In this document: piece by piece, positions 57,266 through 64,000 of the stretch | Position numbering within the stretch: the stretch's first letter is position 1 | Layout: every line of letters begins with the position of its first letter | Made by a program: the position numbers and the translations under genes | Source of the DNA: Shewanella inventionis | GTDB lineage: Bacteria > Pseudomonadota > Gammaproteobacteria > Enterobacterales > Shewanellaceae | Assembly (NCBI RefSeq): GCF_014641855.1 | Contig: NZ_BMII01000007.1 | Location: 73,663 to 137,662, forward strand | DNA: 64,000 nt | Direction of reading: 5' to 3' | Notes under the pieces: model-generated | What the model was told of the DNA's origin: nothing | What the model saw: only the letters and a program-made list of their open reading frames with translations | Databases searched by the model: none

Positions 57266-57679
57266 ATGAACATACATACTATTGCAAGCCACCTGAACGG
57301 ACTGTGCGACCAAAGCCAAACCGGCTTTCAGTTTGACTGCTATCCCATTGATGGCGATGTTGAAGTGTTACAAGTGAATGTTGTAGGCCGTGAAGAAATC
57401 CCGGTGTTTGTATCGGTAACTGACAACCAAATATTGTGTATCAGTTATCTGTGGGGCGAAAACGAAGTAAACCAGGCCCGCCGCGCTGAAATGTTTGAGA
57501 CCATGTTAGAGCTCAACATTCCAATGCCATTATCTTCATTTGCCAAAATTGATGATAAGTACGTGGTGTATGGTGCGTTATCAGTGCAATCAAGCATGAT
57601 TGAGATTGAACAAGAATTAGCAGTACTGTCAGACAATTGTCTGGAAGTTATCGACGAACTCGTCGAATTTTTAAACTAA
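57266..57679 (+). CDS. yjfI: DUF2170 protein (YjfI-like)
   Basis: A 137-residue soluble protein (start 57266, MNIHTIASHLNGL, with AAGGAC upstream; the frame opens at 57203 but that would read through the operator repeat). The central region (VVGREEIPVFVSVTDNQILCISYLWGENEV) and C-terminal VYGALSVQSSMIEIEQELAVL fit DUF2170, the YjfI family. Its partner is the next gene, PspA, separated by 10 bp. In PspA systems it is thought to act with the PspA homologue, but the mechanism is not known. Confidence 0.85.
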   Translation: MNIHTIASHLNGLCDQSQTGFQFDCYPIDGDVEVLQVNVVGREEIPVFVSVTDNQILCISYLWGENEVNQARRAEMFETMLELNIPMPLSSFAKIDDKYVVYGALSVQSSMIEIEQELAVLSDNCLEVIDELVEFLN

Positions 57680-57689
57680 GGAGCCAATT

Positions 57690-58379
57690 ATGGGCATTCT
57701 AAACAAGATTCTTACAGCGTTTCGTGGTGGTGCAACTGAAGTTGGCCAAACTATCGTTGACGCTAACTCAACCCGTATTTTTGAACAAGAAATTCGTGAT
57801 GCAGAAAAGCACTTAACTAAAGCTAAGCGTGAGCTAACAGACGTGATGGCCAAAGAAATGCAAGCGAGCCGCGAAATTGATCGCCTAAAGCGTAGCATTG
57901 CTGAGCACGAAGGTTATGCCACCCAAGCGTTAGACAAAGGCAATGAAGCATTAGCCATCGAAGTGGCTGAAAAAATTGCCCAGCTTGATGAAGAATTAGC
58001 CGAGCAGCAAACCGCTAACGATAGCTTTAGCTCGCACGCAGTACGTTTAAAAGATTTAGTGAAAAAGACCGAACGTCAATTGTCTGATTACCAACGCCAA
58101 TTAACCATGGTTAAAACCACTGAAAGCGTACAAAAAGCCACTGCGACCATTACTGACTCGTTTGCATCTAGCAACTCTAAGTTACTTAATGCTAAAGATT
58201 CTTTAGAGCGTATCAAGGCGCGCCAGCAGCAGTTTGATGATCGCTTAAAAGCATCTGAAACCTTAGCTGAAGAAAACAGCGACAAGTCTTTACACGCTAA
58301 GTTGGCTGAAGCCGGTATTGGCGAGCAAAAGTCTAACGCTAATGCAGTGTTAGATCGCATTAAAGCACGTAAAGGTTAA
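57690..58379 (+). CDS. yjfJ: PspA/IM30-family protein (YjfJ-like)
   Basis: A 229-residue coiled-coil protein: N-terminal amphipathic helix (MGILNKILTAFRGGATEVG), then long helices with heptads (EIRDAEKHLTKAKRELTDVMAKE, DRLKRSIAEHEGYATQALDKG) and the PspA-type C-terminal stretch. ESCRT-III-like membrane-remodelling proteins of this family bind damaged inner membranes. Its placement between DUF2170 and DUF2491 is that of E. coli yjfJ. Confidence 0.92.
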   Translation: MGILNKILTAFRGGATEVGQTIVDANSTRIFEQEIRDAEKHLTKAKRELTDVMAKEMQASREIDRLKRSIAEHEGYATQALDKGNEALAIEVAEKIAQLDEELAEQQTANDSFSSHAVRLKDLVKKTERQLSDYQRQLTMVKTTESVQKATATITDSFASSNSKLLNAKDSLERIKARQQQFDDRLKASETLAEENSDKSLHAKLAEAGIGEQKSNANAVLDRIKARKG

Positions 58380-58384
58380 TTGCG

Positions 58385-59038
58385 ATGGGATTTCTTAGCG
58401 GCCTTTTTGGCAAAAAAGAAGCCCCGAAGCGCCAGCTTGACCACCCAAATAAACTGCTCAAGGGTGATATGTTAACCCTTGATGACAGTTTTGCTTTGCC
58501 CGCGCAACTTCGCGGGCAACAGCTAAAGGTTGAAGCCATTCATACCTATGAATACCAGCGCTCGCAGGTTTGTGAATTCTTATTACGTGGCCATAGCGGC
58601 ACCGCAATCTTTATGTCTTACATTCAAGAAGACGAGTCTTACCTGAGTTTTTCAATCAAAATCAATCGTGCCGATGTTGAACAACTTTTTGACCTTGATG
58701 CCTTTGCTGAAATCTTTGAAGAGCCTGGTAAAGCCACTTTAGTGACCCAAGCTTTATCTGCAGAGCTTGAAACTGAGTTTGGCCAATGGTTGAGCGATGA
58801 ATACCATCAAGTAGAATTTGCAGGATTTGGCTATTTCCATCGACAAGATTATCGTGGTTTAACCCCGCCGCAAGATGAAAATGGTGACAGAGGAGAAGGT
58901 TTTGAAGGCTATTGTCTAGTCAATGATCAAGACACTCATGCTGTTGATATTGAAGTATACGAAGGCGGAGACACCGAAGTTATGTTGACCTTATATCGTC
59001 CATTAACCGATATTAGAGACTACTGGCCGGCAAGCTGA
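58385..59038 (+). CDS. yjfK: DUF2491 protein (YjfK-like)
   Basis: A 217-residue soluble protein beginning MGFLSGLFGKKEAP with a central beta-rich region (VCEFLLRGHSGTAIFMSYIQEDESYLSFSIKI). The DUF2491 pattern includes GFGYFHRQDYRGLTPPQD and VDIEVYEGGDTEVMLTLYRP. Partner of YjfI/YjfJ. It is 5 bp after the PspA-like gene. Confidence 0.88.
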   Translation: MGFLSGLFGKKEAPKRQLDHPNKLLKGDMLTLDDSFALPAQLRGQQLKVEAIHTYEYQRSQVCEFLLRGHSGTAIFMSYIQEDESYLSFSIKINRADVEQLFDLDAFAEIFEEPGKATLVTQALSAELETEFGQWLSDEYHQVEFAGFGYFHRQDYRGLTPPQDENGDRGEGFEGYCLVNDQDTHAVDIEVYEGGDTEVMLTLYRPLTDIRDYWPAS

Positions 59039-59059
59039 TACGTAGGAGATAACGTTGTT

Positions 59060-59395
59060 ATGAGCTCAGGTAAACCGTTACCCGATAAATGGCTTAAAAA
59101 CCAACAAGCCGCAAAAGCCACGCAAGTGGCTTTTGATCTAGATGAAAAGTTTCAATACTCCATCCGTAAAGCCGCTTTAGATAAAGGCGTTAGCCCGTCT
59201 GATCAAATACGCACCATCCTCGGATTATCTGTATCAAAACGGCCCAAACGCCCTAGGCTCACCGTATCGTTAAGTGGTGAAGACTATGTATTATTAGCGC
59301 AAAAATACGGCTTAGACAGCGACGCTCAATTAGAGATCAAAAAACGTGTGCTTGATGATTTAGTTCACTTTGTCGACAAAAAATCATCAACGTAA
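59060..59395 (+). CDS. Small protein with two ribbon-helix-helix-like units
   Basis: A 111-residue basic protein. Residues about 17-56 (ATQVAFDLDEKFQYSIRKAA..GVSPSDQIRTILGL) have the strand-helix-helix pattern of an RHH DNA-binding domain. A second copy (PRLTVSLSGEDYVLLAQKYG..DAQLEIKKRVLDDLV, about 65-105) repeats it, so a single chain may act as a two-unit RHH. It ends the cluster whose two promoters carry the palindrome GACATAWTATGTC and is a reasonable candidate for the regulator. No family name is known to me. Confidence 0.65.
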   Translation: MSSGKPLPDKWLKNQQAAKATQVAFDLDEKFQYSIRKAALDKGVSPSDQIRTILGLSVSKRPKRPRLTVSLSGEDYVLLAQKYGLDSDAQLEIKKRVLDDLVHFVDKKSST

Positions 59396-59462
59396 AACCA
59401 CTTATGGTTTATGTCCCTTAAAAACGCACAAGGGGCTGTTGATCTTTGCTGGTTGAATTTTG

Positions 59463-59557
59463 TTCGAGTTAAAAACGTTTTAATCGAGGCGAATGGAGTG
59501 ATGCCTAGCCATCTAAGCAAAATCCATTCAACAAAGAGTAAAACGTTTTTAGCCGAA
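59463..59557. repeat. Hairpin-forming element between the RHH-like gene and the K+ channel gene
   Basis: TTCGAGTTAAAAACGTTTTA (59463-59482) and TAAAACGTTTTTAGCCGAA (59539-59557) are inverted near-copies; GAATGGA (59491) and TCCATTC (59523) extend the pairing inside. The whole gap 59396-59768 has no gene I accept; the 68-codon frame at 59411 runs through this hairpin. It resembles a genomic repeat or MITE-like remnant. Confidence 0.6.
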
Positions 59558-59768
59558 CCCGTTGGGCAGCGTTTGTTGGCCATTTTTACTGCGTTATCGA
59601 CTTTTTATGTAGAATAACTACACTTCAAAGTCTCTGCCTTGTATAAAAGACCAGCAATTCGCTGCAAAAACAACCTTGAAATATCAACAACCCCGATACT
59701 CGCGCCTTATGCGTTTTTTGTTATGATAACGTTTATAAATTAATAACAATGAACCAAAGCAGGCATTT

Positions 59769-60596
59769 ATGTTTGAATCTAAACGTTGGACACTCAAAAA
59801 TGTCGATGGTCCCAGCCCATTTGAACTCGCCATGATGGTGTTGTCATTGGTATCGGTAGTGATTGTATTAACAATTACTTTTGCACGTTTAGATCCCGAA
59901 ACCAATAAAGTACTACTGTATATCGACACCAGTATTTGTATGATTTTTATGAGTAAGTTTTTTCATGGCTTATTCAAGGCCCGCAACAAAACCTACTACC
60001 TGCGCCATCACTGGATTGATTTTATTGCCAGTATTCCGGCCATTGAAGCACTAAGAATCGCGCGAATATTTCAAATTTTACGAGTTATACGATTAATTCG
60101 CATGAGTCGCTCCTTGATAGTGCCGCTATTACGCCAACGAAAACAAACGACTCTTGCAAGCTTGCTCGTGGCCATGGTGTTAATTTTAGCCACGGCGTCA
60201 GTGCTCATTCTGCTGGTCGAAAGTGCCGAACCGAATGCCAATATTCAAACCGCTGAACAAGCTGTTTGGTGGGCGCTGGTAACCATATCAACTGTGGGTT
60301 ACGGTGACTTTTATCCCGTCAGCACCATTGGCCATGTCATTGGTGGATTGGTGATTATTAGCGGCGTGAGCTTTTTCGGGGTGATTTCGGGTTATATGGC
60401 ATCGGTGTTTGTTGCACCTGATGAAACCGAGCGCCAAGAAGAGCAAGAGGCAAAAGAAGCTCACAAAGAACAAATCAATAGTAAGCTTGAAGCAGCCCTT
60501 GAACAAATGCAGCAAAATCAATTACAAATGGAACAAAATCAACAACAAATGCTGGCTGAAATTACCAAGTTAAGACAACAACTCGATAAGCACTAA
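59769..60596 (+). CDS. Voltage-gated-type potassium channel
   Basis: A 275-residue ion channel with six predicted helices. The S4-like helix carries repeated arginines (IARIFQILRVIRLIRMSRS), the selectivity filter is STVGYGDFYP, and S6 follows. The C-terminal tail from about residue 220 is a glutamine-rich coiled coil (LEQMQQNQLQMEQNQQQML), which may tetramerise. The family is Kv/Kch-like. It follows the PspA cluster in the same direction after a 373-bp gap; a functional link with envelope stress is possible but not shown. Confidence 0.92.
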   Translation: MFESKRWTLKNVDGPSPFELAMMVLSLVSVVIVLTITFARLDPETNKVLLYIDTSICMIFMSKFFHGLFKARNKTYYLRHHWIDFIASIPAIEALRIARIFQILRVIRLIRMSRSLIVPLLRQRKQTTLASLLVAMVLILATASVLILLVESAEPNANIQTAEQAVWWALVTISTVGYGDFYPVSTIGHVIGGLVIISGVSFFGVISGYMASVFVAPDETERQEEQEAKEAHKEQINSKLEAALEQMQQNQLQMEQNQQQMLAEITKLRQQLDKH

Positions 60597-60624
60597 CAAC
60601 ATCGTTAACGCGCAGCACATAAAC

Positions 60625-60660
60625 AAAAAAGCCCAACGTCGACAAGACCTTGGGCTTTTA
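60625..60660. terminator. Terminator between the K+ channel gene and mrcB
   Basis: AAAAAGCCCAA pairs with TTGGGCTTTT around a 14-base loop, with A and T runs on both sides. Confidence 0.88.
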
Positions 60661-60680
60661 ATTAATGGCAGAGTAACTTG

Positions 60681-62975
60681 CTAACCACCCACCAGCTTTT
60701 GCCACCAAGATAAGGGCTCACCACAATTAGCTGCGGGCCGATAACTGGTTTCTAATGCCGGTAAACCAATAATATTGTCGCAGTTGCCTTGTTTAGCCAT
60801 ACCTGTGGTTCGGTCAAAGTAGCCATTAATCACCCCATTAACAGGCACCATGCGTAAACTTAATGGTGGACGTTGCTGTAAAAACGCCTGATACACAGCC
60901 ATTGCACCGCTACTGCCATATAAGCCCGTTTTACTGTTGTCATCTTGCCCAACCCAAATCGCTGCTACATTTCGCTCATCAAAACCAGCAAACCAGGAGT
61001 CACGACTATCGTTACTCGTGCCCGTTTTACCTGCTAATCGCACCCCAGGGAAGGCTGCGCCTAATCGTTTAGCGGTTCCTGAGCGCACCACATGATTCAT
61101 TGCATATTGCACTAAATAGTCGGTGGCTGGCGCAATGGCTTGCGAGCTCGGCGCACGGCTAACATCTAACGCCTGATTCTGGCTGTCTAGCACAGCGGTA
61201 ATCGAAGTTAACTTACGGTAACGCCCCTCATCAGCCAAGGTTTGATAAACCTGAGCAACCATTAATGGCGAGCCATTTACCGCACCTAAAAGCATTGATG
61301 GATAGGGCGATACAGGCTCTTCCCAACCCGATTTTTGCAAGGTAGACACAACATTATCAACACCAACAGCTAAGCCAACATTAACTGTAGGTACGTTCAT
61401 TGAATCTTTAATCGCTGTCAATAAAGGGACTTGGCCACTAAATTTTTTATCAAAATTGTTAGGCGACCAGGTTTTTCCTTGCTCGTTTTTCAAGGTTATC
61501 GGTTTATCGTCAATGGGGGTCGCGAGCGTAAACTTATCGCTTTGATTTAATGCACTTGCATAAACAAAAGGCTTAATGAGCGAACCAATTGGACGACGAA
61601 TTTCAACCGCGCGGTTAAAACCTTCGTAACCAGGCACCTTATCACCCACCATTGCCGCAATACCGCCGGTATACTTGTCGGTAACCACCATGCCAACTTG
61701 AATATTTTTAGCGCGTTTATTCAATGACGCCATGGTAGATGACACTGCTTTCTCTGCTGCATCTTGCGCCATTGGATCGAGTGTGGTGTAAACTTTTACC
61801 CCAGATTGTTGCAGTAAAGAGTCTCCATAGCGGTCACGTAACTCTTGTTTTACCACAGCAAAAAATGCCGGTAGCTTTTGATGCACAGACTTTTGTGCAC
61901 TGCGTAATCCCAGCGGCGACTCAGCTGCAGCTTTGTATTGGGCAACGGTGAGCTTATCGTTTTCCATTAATAAGCGCAGCACTAAGTCACGACGCTCTTG
62001 AGCACGTTCAGGGTATCGCCAAGGGTTGTAATAAGACGGCCCTTTAATGACTGCCACTAAAAACGCTTGTTGTGACAAGGTTAACTCGCCCACCGGCCGG
62101 CCAAAATAAAATTGTGAGGCTAAGCCCATACCATGAACGCCACGAGCTTTGTCTTGGCCCATGTATACTTCGTTTAGGTAGGCTTCTAAGATCTCATCTT
62201 TGCTGTATCTAAAATCAATAATCAACGCCATTAGGGCTTCACGTACTTTACGCACAATTGAGCGTTCACTGCTTAAAAAGAAGTTCTTGGCTAACTGTTG
62301 GGTTAACGTTGACCCTCCTTGCACTGTGCGCCCAGCACTAATGTTAACCATTGCGGCTCGGGCAATCGCCAATGGATTAACCCCGTGATGATCATAAAAA
62401 CTGCGATCTTCAACCAAAATAAGCGCATCAACAATACTCGAAGGCATTTCGGGAGTTGGCACAAATAATCTGTCTTCGCCATCCCCAGCAATAATCCGGT
62501 CAAGCAATACTGGTTCTAAATGAAATACAGCTAACTCGCGCATATCAGACATGCGCTTAACAGAGCTGACACCGTCTGCATCAAAGCTTATCATCACTCG
62601 TTGCTCGACTTGATTACCCTCAGGGTGTAAAAAAGGACGACGCCATAATTCAATACGAGTACTCGATGCAGAAAACTCCCCCACTTGGCGAGGGTTAGCC
62701 ACTTTGCGATAACCGAGTAATTTAAGCTCGGCCATCAGTTGCGGATGGTTTACCGCAGCGCCAGGGTACAACGCCATTGAACGACTGAACATTTGCGCTG
62801 GCAAATGCCACTTTTGACCCTCAAACTTTTTCGCAATAATTTGATCTAAATAGATCGCATAAAATGTCACAACAGCAAGCCCGACTAAGGCAAGTTTCCA
62901 GGTTAATGACCATAACGATCTCCACCATGATGTTGTTTTTTTAGCACGAGGTTTCTTGGTTGTTTTTTTTGTCAT
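60681..62975 (-). CDS. mrcB: Penicillin-binding protein 1B
   Basis: A 764-residue bifunctional class A PBP that polymerises glycan strands and crosslinks peptides. A basic cytosolic tail (TKKTTKKPRAKKTTSWW), one membrane helix, the UB2H-like region, a GT51 domain with EDRSFYDHHGV (about residue 188-198) and the transpeptidase motifs SLIK (about 488), SMN and KTGT are all visible. It is a normal PBP1b. In E. coli hrpB lies upstream of mrcB, as it does here. Confidence 0.97.
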   Translation of the reverse strand: MTKKTTKKPRAKKTTSWWRSLWSLTWKLALVGLAVVTFYAIYLDQIIAKKFEGQKWHLPAQMFSRSMALYPGAAVNHPQLMAELKLLGYRKVANPRQVGEFSASSTRIELWRRPFLHPEGNQVEQRVMISFDADGVSSVKRMSDMRELAVFHLEPVLLDRIIAGDGEDRLFVPTPEMPSSIVDALILVEDRSFYDHHGVNPLAIARAAMVNISAGRTVQGGSTLTQQLAKNFFLSSERSIVRKVREALMALIIDFRYSKDEILEAYLNEVYMGQDKARGVHGMGLASQFYFGRPVGELTLSQQAFLVAVIKGPSYYNPWRYPERAQERRDLVLRLLMENDKLTVAQYKAAAESPLGLRSAQKSVHQKLPAFFAVVKQELRDRYGDSLLQQSGVKVYTTLDPMAQDAAEKAVSSTMASLNKRAKNIQVGMVVTDKYTGGIAAMVGDKVPGYEGFNRAVEIRRPIGSLIKPFVYASALNQSDKFTLATPIDDKPITLKNEQGKTWSPNNFDKKFSGQVPLLTAIKDSMNVPTVNVGLAVGVDNVVSTLQKSGWEEPVSPYPSMLLGAVNGSPLMVAQVYQTLADEGRYRKLTSITAVLDSQNQALDVSRAPSSQAIAPATDYLVQYAMNHVVRSGTAKRLGAAFPGVRLAGKTGTSNDSRDSWFAGFDERNVAAIWVGQDDNSKTGLYGSSGAMAVYQAFLQQRPPLSLRMVPVNGVINGYFDRTTGMAKQGNCDNIIGLPALETSYRPAANCGEPLSWWQKLVGG

Positions 62976-63036
62976 AAATCTTCATTCGTTTAATGTTGCA
63001 CAGTAATCGATTCGCCTTAACTCAGATTCGGCTTGT

Positions 63037-64000
63037 TTATAAACCGGGCGTTTTCTTTTTAGTAAATTTGGTCGCTACGGTGTTTACTGGGTCGTCGGGC
63101 CATAAATGCCGAGGATAACGACCACGCATTTCTTTTTTCACTTCGACATACGGCCCCTGCCAAAAACTGGCCAGATCTGCTGTAACAGCCAACGGCCTGT
63201 GCGCTGGTGACAATAACTCCATCGTTACCGTCATTTTCCCCTGCAATATACTTGGGCTTTGCGCTAAACCTAATGCTTCTTGTAAACGCACACTTAATAA
63301 AGCTCGACCTGGTTCAGCAACGCTATGGTAAAAATCACCATTGGTGTCGAGCGGCATTTGGTATTTTATTGGTGCTTTGGTACCGGTTGCCATAGGCCAA
63401 TGTGTTGGCACTAATTGATCAAGTAAGCTTTGTTGTTGCCAACTTAAACGGTTTTTCACTAACCCATAAGCATCAACTTTAGCTAAAGCGGCTAGCGAGT
63501 TAATTTGCTCAATATATGGTGCCAACCAATCAGCTAAGGTGGCCATTAAATGGGTATCAGTCAAACAGGGCCAATCATGTTCTGGCGCATAAAAACGCGC
63601 TAATTCGACGCGGTATTGTAACTGGATTAAAGCATCATCACGATTAAGGATTGTTAACCCTTTTGCACGAACCTGCTCGAGTAATGCAGCCGTAATGTCA
63701 GCACGTTGCGGCGCAATGCCCGTATCAACTTTAATAATAATCTGGCCAATTTTAGTGTGTTTTTCGGCAAAAAATCGCCCTTTGGCGTCATCCCAACCAC
63801 CTTGCACCTTGTGGGTGACAAGATCACTTAACTCATCATCAAATAACCGCTCATCTAACCGAGCGGCTAAATACACTTGTCCGGCATTACGGCCTTGAGT
63901 TTCTTGAAAGTCAGCAACCACTAACCAAGGCTCGTGGGCAAGGCTGTCATCTGCGGCAATCACCACACCTGTACCGTTACTGAGTAAAAAGCCATCTTGC
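63037..64000 (-). CDS. hrpB: ATP-dependent helicase HrpB, C-terminal part (partial)
   Basis: The frame is open to the right edge, so only the C-terminal ~320 residues are present; the internal GTG near 63966 is not a credible start. The part seen is the HrpB C-terminal domain, recognised by SVRLQEALGLAQSPSILQGKMTVTMELLSPAHRPLAVT (written here only in part: LQEALGLAQSP, LLSPAHRPLAVT, WQGPYVEVKKEMRGRYPRH). The DEAH helicase domain lies outside the window. Upstream of mrcB as in E. coli; its function there is unclear. Confidence 0.95.
   Translation of the reverse strand, partial: QDGFLLSNGTGVVIAADDSLAHEPWLVVADFQETQGRNAGQVYLAARLDERLFDDELSDLVTHKVQGGWDDAKGRFFAEKHTKIGQIIIKVDTGIAPQRADITAALLEQVRAKGLTILNRDDALIQLQYRVELARFYAPEHDWPCLTDTHLMATLADWLAPYIEQINSLAALAKVDAYGLVKNRLSWQQQSLLDQLVPTHWPMATGTKAPIKYQMPLDTNGDFYHSVAEPGRALLSVRLQEALGLAQSPSILQGKMTVTMELLSPAHRPLAVTADLASFWQGPYVEVKKEMRGRYPRHLWPDDPVNTVATKFTKKKTPGL

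Noticed and set aside
59411..59617. 68-codon frame after the RHH-like gene
   Set aside because: It runs through a hairpin repeat and has no protein-like pattern.

Overview
The window looks like a chromosomal segment of a marine gammaproteobacterium, most likely Shewanella or a close relative. The reasons are gene order (zapA - 6S RNA - fau next to ygfB-ubiH-ubiI-gcvTHP; folE/folX/folM beside a DCC-family gene; qNOR with norR; a yjf/PspA cluster) and the style of the encoded proteins. No rRNA, tRNA or CRISPR array was seen. The species assignment is inference.

Layout. 1-9.5 kb is accessory DNA. It holds a very long tyrosine recombinase that is open at the left edge and a DUF6933-type protein. 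After these comes a block bracketed by two 385-bp inverted repeat arms (4034-4419 and 9097-9481). Between the arms lie a complete IS3-family element, the C-terminal remnant of a large YobI-like P-loop protein cut by that IS, a DUF4377 lipoprotein, and an astacin-type secreted metalloprotease with an in-frame stop whose 3' end runs into the right arm. 9.6-19.2 kb is core: glycine cleavage (gcvT-gcvH-gcvP), two ubiquinone hydroxylases (ubiI, ubiH), ygfB, zapA, 6S RNA and fau. pepP, which sits between ygfB and ubiH in E. coli, is absent. 19.2-24.1 kb carries O-acetylhomoserine sulfhydrylase with a MetJ-like operator, pterin genes folM/folE/folX, a DCC-family protein, and an SDR with an in-frame 15-bp tandem repeat.

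24.1-35.3 kb reads as one metabolic theme. It has 3-hydroxybutyrate dehydrogenase, a cytosolic alpha/beta hydrolase paired with an MFS transporter, a CrbS-like symporter/histidine-kinase hybrid, a CrbR-like LuxR response regulator, a TonB-dependent receptor and a secreted PHB-depolymerase-family esterase. I propose a scavenging and sensing locus for hydroxybutyrate polymers or similar esters. This is the best candidate for an undescribed system in the window.

35.5-50.4 kb is mostly housekeeping: mdh, small enzymes, a quinol nitric oxide reductase with NorR and three matching NorR-type palindromes, an L,D-transpeptidase, a bactofilin, a ZapE-like ATPase, a DUF3081 protein and an SbtA-like permease. 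50.5-60.6 kb has glnE, then a membrane-stress cluster: lipoprotein, DUF350, membrane-fused aminopropyltransferase, DUF2170, PspA, DUF2491, and a small protein that looks like two ribbon-helix-helix units. A voltage-gated-type K+ channel follows. The same 13-bp palindrome lies in both promoters of this cluster, once in the first and twice in the second. The window ends with mrcB (PBP1b) and the C-terminal part of hrpB, cut by the right edge.
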